A stretch of DNA of 64,000 nt from Pseudomonas sp. MMS21 TM103 (lineage in GTDB: Bacteria; Pseudomonadota; Gammaproteobacteria; Pseudomonadales; Pseudomonadaceae). The stretch is from NCBI RefSeq assembly GCF_022132145.1, contig NZ_JAJISP010000001.1:1426001-1490000 (forward strand), given 5' to 3'. This document shows, piece after piece, positions 45,418-53,959 of the stretch. The position numbers and the translations under genes were made by a program. Under the pieces are notes generated by a model. That model saw only the letters and a list, made by a program, of their open reading frames with translations, made no database searches and was not told where the DNA came from. Every line of letters begins with the position of its first letter. Positions within the stretch are counted from its first letter, which is position 1.

Positions 45418-47241
45418 ATGAACCTCGCCGACCTGCCCTTCGGCCCCCTCGAGCGCGCCTTGGTCGACAGCCTGCGGCGTCTCGATCCGGCCGCCGAGCC
45501 GCTGGTGCTGGTCTCGGCGGCGCTGCTCTGCGCGGCGCTGGATAACGGCGACGTCTGTCTGCCGCTGGCGCGTCGCGCCGGGCAGCGACCCTGGGCGGAC
45601 CATGCGTTCTGTCTGCCGGCCCTGGCCGAGTGGCAGGCGCAACTGCAGGCCTCCTCGCTGGTCGGTGGCGACGGCGACTTCAGCCCGCTGATCCTGGATC
45701 ATGGGCGGCTCTATCTGGCGCGCTACCAGGCCTACGAGCGCCAGCTTGCCGAGCAGCTACTCAGCCGTGCGGCCGATCTGCCGACGGTCGACGAGGCCCA
45801 GCTAGGCGCAAGCCTGACCCGGCTGTTCGCCTTCAATTCGCAACAGCCCGACTGGCAGCGCCTGGCCGCGGCCCAGGCGGTAAGGCGCAAGCTGGCGGTG
45901 ATCTCCGGCGGCCCGGGCACCGGCAAGACCACCACAGTGGTGCGCCTGCTCGCCGCGCTACTCGAACAACCCGGCGCCGAGCGAATGGCCATCGGCCTGG
46001 CCGCGCCCACTGGCAAGGCGGCGGCGCGCATGGCCGAGGCGATCCGCAATGCCAAGTCGGCACTGCCGGTCAGCGCGGCGGTCAAGGCGGCGCTGCCGGA
46101 AGAGGCGCGCACCCTGCACCGCCTGCTCGGCAGCCGTGGCGACAGCCCGCAGGTGCGCCACAACGCGGCCAATCCACTGGCCCTGGACGTGCTGGTGGTC
46201 GACGAAGCCTCGATGGTCGACCTGGCGCTGATGGCCAAGCTGGTCGAGGCCCTGCCGCCCAGCGCACGGCTGATCCTGCTCGGCGACAAGGACCAGCTCT
46301 GTGCGGTGGAAGCCGGCGCGGTGTTCGCCGAGCTGTGCGAGGGCCGCGGCTTCGACGGCCAGGCGGCCGCCGAGCTGCAACGCATCACCGGCCAGCAGGT
46401 AGCGGTCGCCCAGCCGACATCACGTCTGGGCGATGCCGTGGTGCTGCTGACGCACAGCCACCGTTTTGCCGGCGACAGCGGCATCGGCGAGCTGGCGCGG
46501 CGGATCAACGGCGGCGACGTCAGCGGCACCCTGAAGTTGCTCAAAGAACAGCGCAGCGATCTGGCTTGGAATGCCCAGCCGACCCCGGCCGATTTGCTCG
46601 AGCGGCTGGACCGGGGCTATGCACCCTTTCTCGCCGCGGCGAAAAGCGCCGACCCACAGGCGGCCTTCGCCGCCTTCAACGACTTCCGTGCCCTCTGCGC
46701 CCAGCGCGAAGGCGCCTGGGGCGTGGCCGGGATCAACGAAGCGCTGGAAGCGCGGGTAAAAAGGCGCAGCCAGGTCGCCAGCCGCGAACGCTGGTACGTC
46801 GGTCGCCCGGTGATGGTGCGGCAGAACGACTACGCCCTCGGCCTGTTCAACGGCGATATCGGCATCTGCCTGCACAGCGAACACGGCCTGCGGGTGTTCT
46901 TCGAAAGCGAAGAGGGTTTCCGTCCCTTCGCCCCGGCACGCCTGCCCAGCCATGACAGCGCCTTCGCCATGACCGTGCACAAGAGCCAGGGCTCGGAGTT
47001 CAGCGAAGTGCTGCTGGTGCTGCCCGAGCAACCCAGCCCACTGCTGAGCCGCAGCCTGTTCTACACCGGCATCACCCGGGCCAAGCACAAGGTGGAGATC
47101 TGGGGCCTGCCGGCACGCCTAAGTGAGGCGGTGGCAACCCGCGCCGAGCGCGCGGCGGGGCTGGCCGAGCGCCTGGCGATAGGGCCTTTGCCGGCATCGG
47201 CGGCGGGTAAGGATGTCGGTCAACTGGCGTTGTTCGACTGA
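45418..47241 (+). CDS. recD: exodeoxyribonuclease V alpha subunit RecD
   Basis: The 607-residue 5'-3' helicase subunit has an N-terminal domain (LADLPFGPLERALVDSLRRLDP), Walker A SGGPGTGKTTTVVRLLA near residue 167, VLVVDEASMVDLALM (motif II), LGDKDQLCAVEAGAVFAEL (motif III) and at the C-terminus AFAMTVHKSQGSEFSEVLLVLP and YTGITRAKHKVEIWG (motifs V and VI). It completes RecBCD. It starts behind a CGGGAG ribosome site after a 100-base repeat-bearing gap. Confidence 0.94.
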   Translation: MNLADLPFGPLERALVDSLRRLDPAAEPLVLVSAALLCAALDNGDVCLPLARRAGQRPWADHAFCLPALAEWQAQLQASSLVGGDGDFSPLILDHGRLYLARYQAYERQLAEQLLSRAADLPTVDEAQLGASLTRLFAFNSQQPDWQRLAAAQAVRRKLAVISGGPGTGKTTTVVRLLAALLEQPGAERMAIGLAAPTGKAAARMAEAIRNAKSALPVSAAVKAALPEEARTLHRLLGSRGDSPQVRHNAANPLALDVLVVDEASMVDLALMAKLVEALPPSARLILLGDKDQLCAVEAGAVFAELCEGRGFDGQAAAELQRITGQQVAVAQPTSRLGDAVVLLTHSHRFAGDSGIGELARRINGGDVSGTLKLLKEQRSDLAWNAQPTPADLLERLDRGYAPFLAAAKSADPQAAFAAFNDFRALCAQREGAWGVAGINEALEARVKRRSQVASRERWYVGRPVMVRQNDYALGLFNGDIGICLHSEHGLRVFFESEEGFRPFAPARLPSHDSAFAMTVHKSQGSEFSEVLLVLPEQPSPLLSRSLFYTGITRAKHKVEIWGLPARLSEAVATRAERAAGLAERLAIGPLPASAAGKDVGQLALFD

Positions 47242-47302
47242 GAGGCGGTGAGAAAACGCTCGCCTGCAGCGACCGCCGCTACCTTCCCCTAGATGGCTCG
47301 CA

Positions 47303-47330
47303 GGAGAACAGGCAGGATGCCCTGTTCTCC
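47303..47330. terminator. hairpin between convergent recD and amidotransferase genes
   Basis: GGAGAACAGG (47303-47312) pairs perfectly with CCTGTTCTCC (47321-47330) around an eight-base loop. No T-run follows, so it is a possible terminator or mRNA-end stabiliser for both converging genes. Confidence 0.5.
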
Positions 47331-47377
47331 GATACCCGCCCGCCTGGCGCCGAAGCTCGGCCGCCAAGCACCGTGTA

Positions 47378-48178
47378 CTAGCGCTGGTTAGCCGCCGTCT
47401 GCGCCACGCGCTGGCGGCAGGCCGCGCCGAAGGCCTGGAAGATTTTTACCGAGTCGGGGTTTGCGCTGGTTTGCCATTCCGGGTGCCATTGCACCGCGAG
47501 GGTGAATTGCGCCAGTGCTGGTGCGTGGATGGCTTCGATCAGACCGTCTTCGGCGTAGGCCAGTGCTTCAAGGCCTTCGCCCAGGGTGGCGATACCCTGG
47601 CCGTGCAGCGAGTTGATGGTGATCTCATCCTTGGCCAGCAAGTCGGCCAGCCAGCTGCCGGGGACCAGGCGCACGTTATGGCTTTCGCCATACTGCACCT
47701 CCACCGGGTCGTTGGAGTCCTCGCGGTGGTCGTCGAAGCCACCGACGGCATAGAGTTTCTGGTGGATGTCACCACCCAGGGCCACGTTGATTTCCTGCAT
47801 GCCGCGGCAGATGCCGAAGATTGGCAGGCCGCGCGCAATGGCGGCGCGGATCAGCGGCAGGTCGAACAGGTCGCGATCGCGATCCTGGGCCTTGTCCGGT
47901 GTCAGGTTTTCCTGGTTGTAGAGCGCCGGGTCGATGTTGCTGCCGGCCCCGGTGAGGTACACGCCGTCGACCATGTCGAGGTATTGCTCGAGGTCATCGG
48001 TGCCGAAGCAGGTCGGTGCCAGCAACGGTACGCAAGCGGAGAACTCGACGAGGGGGGCGATGTATTTGTGGGTCATCACCTGATAGGCATGGCCTTTACG
48101 TTCCTGGGTGCCCATGGACATGAGGACCACGGGCTTGCGTATGGTGCTGGGGGTAGTACCGCTGTTGTTGTTGGACAT
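47378..48178 (-). CDS. gamma-glutamyl-GABA hydrolase family (PuuD/PauD-type) class I amidotransferase
   Basis: The 266-residue hydrolase has the peptidase C26 triad: the nucleophile in FGICRGMQEINVALGG (about residue 123) and AVQWHPEWQ with His and Glu (about 235). The binding segments HQKLYAVGG and INSLHGQGI are as in PuuD/PauD, which release GABA or related products from gamma-glutamylated intermediates of putrescine catabolism. It fits with the polyamine genes at 60-64 kb, although it is not linked to them. A TTGACA lies on the minus strand at 48394-48389, about 210 bases before the start. Confidence 0.88.
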   Translation of the reverse strand: MSNNNSGTTPSTIRKPVVLMSMGTQERKGHAYQVMTHKYIAPLVEFSACVPLLAPTCFGTDDLEQYLDMVDGVYLTGAGSNIDPALYNQENLTPDKAQDRDRDLFDLPLIRAAIARGLPIFGICRGMQEINVALGGDIHQKLYAVGGFDDHREDSNDPVEVQYGESHNVRLVPGSWLADLLAKDEITINSLHGQGIATLGEGLEALAYAEDGLIEAIHAPALAQFTLAVQWHPEWQTSANPDSVKIFQAFGAACRQRVAQTAANQR

Positions 48179-48544
48179 AGATCACCTTGGGGCAGGGAGA
48201 ACCTGCCGTTGCTGTGCAGGAAGGGCCATCGCTGCGGCACTGCTTCCTGTTTTTGTTGCCGGTGACGACGGGCGCCTGCGCTGGCGCAGCAGGCTGGCAG
48301 AGGCTTGCCGGGAGGGTGGCGGTTGAGCCTGTTCTCGCTGCTCTCTGGCCGTCGAAACACCGGCTCAGTCTGCCAAAGCCGTAAAATATGTCAAACGAAT
48401 GGTGCGTTATTTGTGCGAGTGACCAGTCGGCCGGTATGCTGATTATCGATAAAAACCATCTTATATCGTTGTTTTTAAACAGAATTAATATATTTTCAGC
48501 ATCTATGGCAGTCCAATATATTTAACGCCTGGCGGGTCAGCCCT
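48179..48544. other. AT-rich gap upstream of the amidotransferase gene
   Basis: The gap has no coding-like sequence. From 48419 to 48525 it is markedly AT-rich (ATTATCGATAAAAACC, TTGTTTTTAAACAG, TTAATATATTTTCAG), unlike the rest of the window. On the minus strand it holds a TTGACA (48394-48389), a likely -35 of the amidotransferase gene with a poor -10. Confidence 0.5.
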
Positions 48545-49468
48545 TCAGCCCACCACCAGTATCAGCAGCAAGGGCAGGCTAGCGGCTGCCAGCAGCGTCT
48601 GCAGGGTGATGATGCCGGCCATCAGGTGGCTGTCGCCGCCCAGTTGGCGGGTCAGCACATAGGCGGTCGGTGCCGTCGGCAGGGCGAAGAACAGCACCAG
48701 CACGCTGCTTTCCAATACGGGCAATCGCAGGCCATAGGCCACGGTCCAGGCCAGCAGCGGCATGGCCAGCAGGCGCAGGCCGCTGTTCCAGGCCAGGGCG
48801 GGAATCTCGCCGCCGAGTTGCTCGGGCTTGAGCGCGGCGCCGACGCAGAGCAGGCCAAGCGGCAGGCTGGCGGCGGCGAGCAGGCCGAGCAGGCGCGCGC
48901 TGCCGCCGGGCAGGCCGAGTCCGCTGAGGTTGATCAGGGCGCCGCCGAGGCAGGCGAGGATCAGCGGGTTCTTGAGGATCGGCAGGAGCAGGCTGCGCGC
49001 ACTGACGCCGCGTTCGGCAGTCAGCGACCAGACCGAGAGCACGTTGACCGTGGGCACCATCAGGGCCAGCATCAAGGCGGCCAGGGTCAGGCCTTGCTGG
49101 CCATACAGGCTGCCCACCGCGGCCAGGCCCAGGTAGGTGTTGAAGCGCAGCGCGCCCTGGCTGAAGGCGCCGAAACGTCCGGCCGGCCAGCCGCGCAGGC
49201 GTCGCAAAAGGAGCAGCGCCAGCCAGGCGATGCCCAGGCCGAGCAGCACCGCCAAGGCCAGGTGTGGCAGCGCCGGGTTGTCCAGCGGCGCGCTGGCCAG
49301 GCTGCTGAACAGCAGGGCGGGGAACAGGATGAAGTAGTTCAGCCGCTCGGCACCGGGCCAGAAGGCTTCGCTGGGGAAGTCCAGGCGGCGTAGCGCGTAG
49401 CCGGCGACGATCAAGGCGAACAATGGCCACAAGGCCAGCAACAACTCCAGCACGGCAACCCCCGCCAT
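48545..49468 (-). CDS. AEC (auxin efflux carrier-like) transporter
   Basis: The 307-residue product has about ten membrane helices in two halves. LLLALWPLFALIVAGYALRR at the N-terminus, NYFILFPALLFSSLA, and FALPTAPTAYVLTRQLGGDSHLMAGIITLQTLL near the end are the conserved blocks of bacterial AEC permeases, which move organic anions or other small metabolites. Several starts are possible within five codons (ATG 49483, ATG 49468, GTG 49459); none has a convincing ribosome site. It diverges from the GFA gene. Confidence 0.82.
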   Translation of the reverse strand: MAGVAVLELLLALWPLFALIVAGYALRRLDFPSEAFWPGAERLNYFILFPALLFSSLASAPLDNPALPHLALAVLLGLGIAWLALLLLRRLRGWPAGRFGAFSQGALRFNTYLGLAAVGSLYGQQGLTLAALMLALMVPTVNVLSVWSLTAERGVSARSLLLPILKNPLILACLGGALINLSGLGLPGGSARLLGLLAAASLPLGLLCVGAALKPEQLGGEIPALAWNSGLRLLAMPLLAWTVAYGLRLPVLESSVLVLFFALPTAPTAYVLTRQLGGDSHLMAGIITLQTLLAAASLPLLLILVVG

Positions 49469-49558
49469 CGGATCAGCGGCCATCTTGGAGAGCGCGGCAC
49501 AGCGGCGCAAGGGCGTTAACGCTATTAGGCTGAGGCTAGTGCAGACCGAGGAGAGCTC

Positions 49559-49963
49559 ATGAGCGACGTTCACAGCGGTGGTTGTCAGTGCGGCGCCTTG
49601 CGCTACCAGTTCCGCGCACCCTTGCGCGACATCGCCCATTGTCACTGCTCGGTCTGCCGCCGCAGTACCGGCGGCATCCTCACCACCTGGATCACGGTGC
49701 CGCTGACAAGCTTTGCGTGGTTGGCCGGTACACCGACCGAGTTCGCCTCGTCGGCCAGTTGCACGCGCAGTTTCTGTCCGAGCTGCGGGGCCCACCTGAC
49801 CCTGTTCACCACGCTCAGCCCAGAGACCCTGGATATCACCGTTGCCACCCTGGATCAGCCGGAGCGGGCGCCGGCGGACCGGCATATCTGGGTGCAGAAC
49901 CGGTTGCCCTGGCTGCATGTGGACGAGCAGTTGCCGCAAGAGCAGCAGGAACATATCCCTTAG
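49559..49963 (+). CDS. GFA (glutathione-dependent formaldehyde-activating) family zinc protein
   Basis: The 134-residue protein shows the GFA/CENP-V zinc ligands in order: GGCQCGALRYQ near the N-terminus, AHCHCSVCRRSTG (about residues 25-37), and FCPSCGAHLTLF (about 70-82). The family binds two zinc ions and is related to S-hydroxymethylglutathione formation in a few members only, so the specific reaction is unknown. The ATG follows GAGGAGAG. Confidence 0.88.
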   Translation: MSDVHSGGCQCGALRYQFRAPLRDIAHCHCSVCRRSTGGILTTWITVPLTSFAWLAGTPTEFASSASCTRSFCPSCGAHLTLFTTLSPETLDITVATLDQPERAPADRHIWVQNRLPWLHVDEQLPQEQQEHIP

Positions 49964-50005
49964 GGCGGACATGGCGAAGCCTTGGCCGCCCCTCTCTTGC
50001 ACGCC

Positions 50006-51961
50006 CTACGGCAGCATTAGACCGCCGCTGGCCTTGTGCAGCCTGCGCAGGTGTTCGCCGAGCTGCACCAGGTTGACTTCGTTGGCCTCCAGCTCCGCCA
50101 GGCGCGCCGGTTCCAGCAAGTTGCGCACTTCCTGGTCGAGGTCGTCGCTGAGCCGTCGCAGTTGCTGCTGGCGGCTGCGGCTCTCGGCTTCCAGGTGTTG
50201 CCATTCGGCGCGTTGCGGCAGGCCGTAACCGCCCTCGAGCAGCTCCGCCGGCCGGCTGAGAAAACCGCTGTTGGCGAGGATCTGTTCCAGGGCGCCGCCA
50301 GCTTTATTCAGGCTCGGATCCTTGGCCGCGCGACCGCTGAGGTAGCGGCGCTTCAGTTCGTCCTGGGCCAGCAGCAATTGACGGCGTAACGCGGCTTGCT
50401 CGAGCAGCAAGAGTGCGGCGCTGGCCCGCAGGTCGGCCTTGGCGAACCAGGGCCGGCGGACCTTGGCGCTCTGCTCCAGCCAGTCCTCGACGCTGGTCTG
50501 GGCGATCGGCAGGCGCTGCTGCAGCACGGTGAACATGGCCTGGTAGCGGTCGCGGAAGGAGTCGAAGCGATAGCCCAGGCGCAGTGCTTCGCGCGGTTCA
50601 TCGAGCACGCTGCGATCGGCCAGGTCACGGGCCACCAGGGTGTCGAGCAAACCGTTGGGCAGGATGCTGTCGAGCGCCTGCAGGCGCGGGTGCTGGCTGC
50701 CGCTACGCAGCAGCTTGAGGGTTTCCACCGCGCAGTTATTGGAGATGAAGTAGTAGTCGCCGTCGTAGCTCCAGTGCTGTTCGGCGGCACGGGTGACCAA
50801 GTCCTCCAGCTGCACGCGGTCGAGTTTCAGCGGTACCGAGGCCAGGCTGCGCAGTTCCACCTTGGTGTATTCCTCAATCACCTGGGCCAGCGGCAGGACG
50901 AACAGTCGCGATGGGTAGGCGCCGGTCAGGCCGCCCCAGCTGGACAGCTGCAGATCACCGACGAAGGCGCGGTAGGACAGCACCAGGTGCTCGTCCAGGT
51001 CGAGGCGGCAATCCGGCCCGCGCGGCCGACCGGGGGCGCAGATCACCAGGCGCAGCATGCTGTGGCCCCAGCGGCTGGCCCATTGCTGGTTGGCCTCGGC
51101 GAGCAGGTAGTCGACCTGGTAGATCCGCGCGGGGTCGAGCGTGCCCAGCGGTTGGCGGGCGAAATCGCGGCCGGCGTTGAGGTAGGCGTAGCCGTCGGTG
51201 CAGGGCTGCTGGTGGGCCGGTGTCCAGCCGGCGAAATGCTCGCGGAAATGGCGTGCCAGTGAGGGCCGGCGACAGGCGTAGCTGGGGTCGAGGAGGAAGT
51301 ACTCGAGGTTCACCGCGACGAATTCGCGCGGGTTGCTCAGCTCGTAGACATCCGGGCTGCGCGCCACCTGGCCGTTGGCCTGCGCGCGCGCGCCGCGTCG
51401 GCCGACCCGTTGCGGCCAGCCAGCCAGGTCGAGCAGGTGCGGGTCATCGCTGAGGGTGAAGCGCCTTTGGGTCTGGCCACGGCAGGCATCGGGCAAGCCG
51501 ATTGGGCCGAGGCTGGCGAGGCGCTGTCGGCAGCGTTGCAGCAGGCCTTTTTCGTCCTGCGGCCAGAGCCGTGCACGATCATAGAGGTGGGTCAGTTCGT
51601 GCAGTACGGTGGCCAGCAGCTCGCGGCGCACAGTGCCATGCGGGCGCTGGGTTGGCGTAGTGGCGGCGCTGCCATCGCTGAGTGAAGGCAGCAGCTGGCG
51701 GTTCAGTTCGATACCGCTGAAGCGTCCGGCGCGGCCGTACACCTCGGCCGGCAGCGGTCGCCAGCGCACCTGGACGCGCCGGTCCAGACGTTGCTGGAAG
51801 AGTGCAGGCAGGGCCGCCAGCGCTTCGCTCAACAGCGCCTGGCTGGCCTGCTGTTCGCGCTGGCTGAGGGCGTCGCGCTCAAGGCTCAGGCGTAACCCGG
51901 CATGGCCGCTGGTGCTGGCCAGCAGGGCAAGTACCAGCAGCCAGGCACGGGTCAGGTTCAC
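50006..51961 (-). CDS. DUF4105-family exported protein with HExxH motif
   Basis: The 651-residue product has a signal peptide (MNLTRAWLLVLALLASTSGHA). An N-terminal region carries VLHELTHLYDRARLWP (about residues 117-132), an HExxH zinc-protease motif with a following YD. The middle holds the DUF4105 core: QWASRWGHSMLRLVICAP, LSYRAFVGDLQLSSWGGLTG and YYFISNNCAVETLKLLR, the last with the His/Asn/Cys pattern of papain-like (NlpC/LRAT-like) folds. A coiled-coil tail closes it. It is probably periplasmic or outer-membrane bound. The start overlaps the stop of a DUF2388 gene by four bases, so they are coupled. Its substrate is unknown. Confidence 0.82.
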   Translation of the reverse strand: MNLTRAWLLVLALLASTSGHAGLRLSLERDALSQREQQASQALLSEALAALPALFQQRLDRRVQVRWRPLPAEVYGRAGRFSGIELNRQLLPSLSDGSAATTPTQRPHGTVRRELLATVLHELTHLYDRARLWPQDEKGLLQRCRQRLASLGPIGLPDACRGQTQRRFTLSDDPHLLDLAGWPQRVGRRGARAQANGQVARSPDVYELSNPREFVAVNLEYFLLDPSYACRRPSLARHFREHFAGWTPAHQQPCTDGYAYLNAGRDFARQPLGTLDPARIYQVDYLLAEANQQWASRWGHSMLRLVICAPGRPRGPDCRLDLDEHLVLSYRAFVGDLQLSSWGGLTGAYPSRLFVLPLAQVIEEYTKVELRSLASVPLKLDRVQLEDLVTRAAEQHWSYDGDYYFISNNCAVETLKLLRSGSQHPRLQALDSILPNGLLDTLVARDLADRSVLDEPREALRLGYRFDSFRDRYQAMFTVLQQRLPIAQTSVEDWLEQSAKVRRPWFAKADLRASAALLLLEQAALRRQLLLAQDELKRRYLSGRAAKDPSLNKAGGALEQILANSGFLSRPAELLEGGYGLPQRAEWQHLEAESRSRQQQLRRLSDDLDQEVRNLLEPARLAELEANEVNLVQLGEHLRRLHKASGGLMLP

Positions 51962-52278
51962 CTGGCGAGAATGGCTTCGGCCAGCACCTGATCGGAGGCC
52001 TGCTGCGCTTCCGGCACGCGGCTGCGAATGGTGCTGAGCGCTGCTTCCAGCTGCGCGCCGCGAATGGCGCCCTGGGAGGCGACGAAACTGGCCGCATCGT
52101 CACGTGCGGCGAGGACGATTTTCGAGTCGCGCACCGAGGTGGTGGTGTCCGAGGTGAAGTCGAACGTACGGTCAAGCGCGCGCACGATGATATTGCTGGT
52201 GGCAACCAGGGTTTGCGCCTGGGCACTGCCGACGGACAAGGCAAGCAGGGCGACAGCGACGAGCAAGGGACGATGCAT
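51958..52278 (-). CDS. DUF2388 small periplasmic protein (copy A)
   Basis: The 106-residue product has a signal peptide ending VGSAQAQ. The mature part contains the DUF2388 blocks: TSDTTTSVRDSKIVLAARDDAASFVASQGAIRGAQLEAALSTIR, split here as a beta-then-helix pattern, and ends LAEAILAR. The family is restricted largely to pseudomonads and has no known function; some database entries wrongly call it a Holliday junction helicase subunit. It is the middle gene of three and overlaps the DUF4105 gene by four bases. Confidence 0.85.
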   Translation of the reverse strand: MHRPLLVAVALLALSVGSAQAQTLVATSNIIVRALDRTFDFTSDTTTSVRDSKIVLAARDDAASFVASQGAIRGAQLEAALSTIRSRVPEAQQASDQVLAEAILAR

Positions 52279-52446
52279 GGCAATCTCCGAGACGCTAATG
52301 GTTAGGGTTGGACGACTATGCGCACAGGCAGTTCCTGAGCATCGCACTTAAGTGAGTGTATGAATATGGCGCGCGTGCCGCCACGCCTGGCATTACTGGG
52401 CCTGAGTAAGCCAGGCCGGCCAATCACCTGCCGGCCTGTGGGTGCC

Positions 52447-52764
52447 TCAGCGGCTGAGGATTGCCTGCGCCAGTTGCTCATCGTCGGCTGCCAGGTCAGG
52501 CGCCTGCTGGCGGATATGCTGCAGCGCCGCCTCCAGTCGCACGCCACGGATGGCGCCTTGGCTGGCGATGAAGCTGGCCGCGTCGCTGCGGGCGGCCAGC
52601 ACGATTTTGTCGTCACGCAGTGAAGAACTGGCATCGGACATCGCGTCCGAGGTGCCCATGAGGGCGCCGCCCAGGGTATCGGTGGTGGCGACAAAGCTGG
52701 ACGCCGAGGCGCTGGTGGCCAGCACCCATAAAACGGAAAAACCGAGTGTACGCAAGGCGATCAT
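52447..52764 (-). CDS. DUF2388 small periplasmic protein (copy B)
   Basis: The 105-residue paralogue of copy A has a signal peptide (MIALRTLGFSVLWVLATSASAS) and shares DDKIVLAARSDAASFIASQGAIRG followed by LEAALQHIRQQ and ending LAQAILSR. A 168-base gap separates it from copy A; that gap has no terminator that I can see, so all three genes may be one transcript. Two adjacent, diverged copies suggest separate roles or a heteromeric complex. Confidence 0.85.
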   Translation of the reverse strand: MIALRTLGFSVLWVLATSASASSFVATTDTLGGALMGTSDAMSDASSSLRDDKIVLAARSDAASFIASQGAIRGVRLEAALQHIRQQAPDLAADDEQLAQAILSR

Positions 52765-52860
52765 CCTGAAACTCCTGAGCCATCTAGCCAAGGCGTGGCA
52801 TTCGGCCACGCCAGATTGTTGCCAGCCTAGCTCAGGTGCCAGTCGACACACCATGCTGGC

Positions 52861-53067
52861 TTAACGCCAGAATGGTTTTTCCAGTTCTGCCAGGCGTTCG
52901 CCGGGGCTGATACCGGCGTCGGCCAGCAGGTGGGGATCCAGTCGGGCCAGTTGGCGGCGGGTGCGAATATTGAGCTGCCAGCGTTTGATGGTGCCGCGCA
53001 GGCGGGCGAGCGAGACGTTGTATGGCTGCTCGAAGGGGGCTGGGCTGTCGCTGAGAATACGCTCCAT
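52861..53067 (-). CDS. DUF1127 small protein (copy A)
   Basis: The 68-residue basic protein (MERILSDSPAPFEQPYNV) ends in RRQLARLDPHLLADAGISPGERLAELEKPFWR, the C-terminal DUF1127 motif (L-x-D-IG-I-x-x-E...KPFWR) found in many proteobacterial small proteins. In some alphaproteobacteria such proteins bind RNA or affect phosphate stress; the role in Pseudomonas is unknown. It is 97 bases upstream of the DUF2388 pair on the same strand. Confidence 0.85.
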   Translation of the reverse strand: MERILSDSPAPFEQPYNVSLARLRGTIKRWQLNIRTRRQLARLDPHLLADAGISPGERLAELEKPFWR

Positions 53068-53310
53068 GGCAATTATCCTTCCCGTGCAGGGCGGGCGTGG
53101 CGGTATGGGTATCCATAGTCGCGCGACGCTGGCCAGCCTGGCAGTCACAGTCAGGCAAAAGTGTACTGGGTCAGTTACTGGTTTTATAAAACTGTTCTGC
53201 CGGTGAGCGCGGCAGCTGTGCTGTTTGCCCGGGGGCATAACGACAAAACCCGCCAACGCTGGGCGTGGGCGGGTTTGTCAGTGCGTGCTGAGCGGCTTGC
53301 GCCGCCAGGC

Positions 53311-53526
53311 TTAACGCCAGAACGGCTTGCTCAACTCGGCGTGGCGCTGGGCCTCGCTGATGCCGGCATCGGCCAGCAGACGGGCATCCAGGCGCGCCAG
53401 TTGGCGACGGCTGGTCATGCGGCGCTGCCAGGTGAACAGGGCGGCAACCATGCGCAGCGGCAGACCGCTGGTGGCGTTGGAGGAGTTGGTTTCAAATACA
53501 AAGTCGGAACTGAGTGTACGTTCCAT
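53311..53526 (-). CDS. DUF1127 small protein (copy B)
   Basis: The 71-residue protein starts MERTLSSDFVFE and ends RRQLARLDARLLADAGISEAQRHAELSKPFWR, closely matching copy A in the C-terminal motif and in its MER-LS start, while the middle differs. A clear GGAAGGATGACACC ribosome site precedes the ATG. The two copies lie 243 bases apart, and sequence around both stops (CGCCAGAAnGG) is also similar, so this is a tandem duplication. Confidence 0.85.
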   Translation of the reverse strand: MERTLSSDFVFETNSSNATSGLPLRMVAALFTWQRRMTSRRQLARLDARLLADAGISEAQRHAELSKPFWR

Positions 53527-53914
53527 GGTGTCATCCTTCCGCTTGTGGCGGGTCTAGAGAGTGTTTTGCCTGGTGCCCATATTCCGCTTCTTGCAAGCAG
53601 TGCAATAGTCACAGCTGGGTTATATTGTTGAGCTATTAGATAGTGTGCTTGGTAACTGTTTTGCTGTTTTCTGCGATTACTGTACTGGTGATAAGTGAAT
53701 TGCCGTGCGTTTGCGCATGGAGCAGGTCTTTATCTCGCTCCTGAATAGAAAGGCAGTGGTTGTCTATAGGTACAGTTGCAGATTGATTGCTTGACACTGC
53801 TGATCTCTGGATCAGTTTTTTAGTCAATCCTGTTGCGGTTCGGCGGCAATCTGTATCGCTGATGAGCCACCTGCAGAGAGGTCGCCGAGCGAGAAGGCGG
53901 TTCCTGCGCGCATA
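53527..53914. other. AT-richer gap, nothing recognised
   Basis: The region is lower in GC than its surroundings. A 63-codon minus-strand frame (53827-53636) has no ribosome site and no family resemblance and is not called. It probably contains the promoter of the DUF1127 copy B gene on the minus strand. Confidence 0.5.
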
Positions 53915-53946
53915 AAAAACCCGGCACGCAGTGGCCGGGTTTTTTA
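53914..53946 (-). terminator. Rho-independent terminator of the transhydrogenase operon
   Basis: ACCCGGC (53919-53925) pairs with GCCGGGT (53934-53940) around an eight-base loop, with A6 before and T6 after, so it can act on both strands. It lies just 14 bases beyond the pntB stop. Confidence 0.85.
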
Positions 53947-53959
53947 TGCGCTGCAGCGG

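Noticed and set aside
53636..53827. 63-codon minus-strand frame
   Set aside because: Lies in an AT-richer gap without ribosome site or family resemblance; chance frame.
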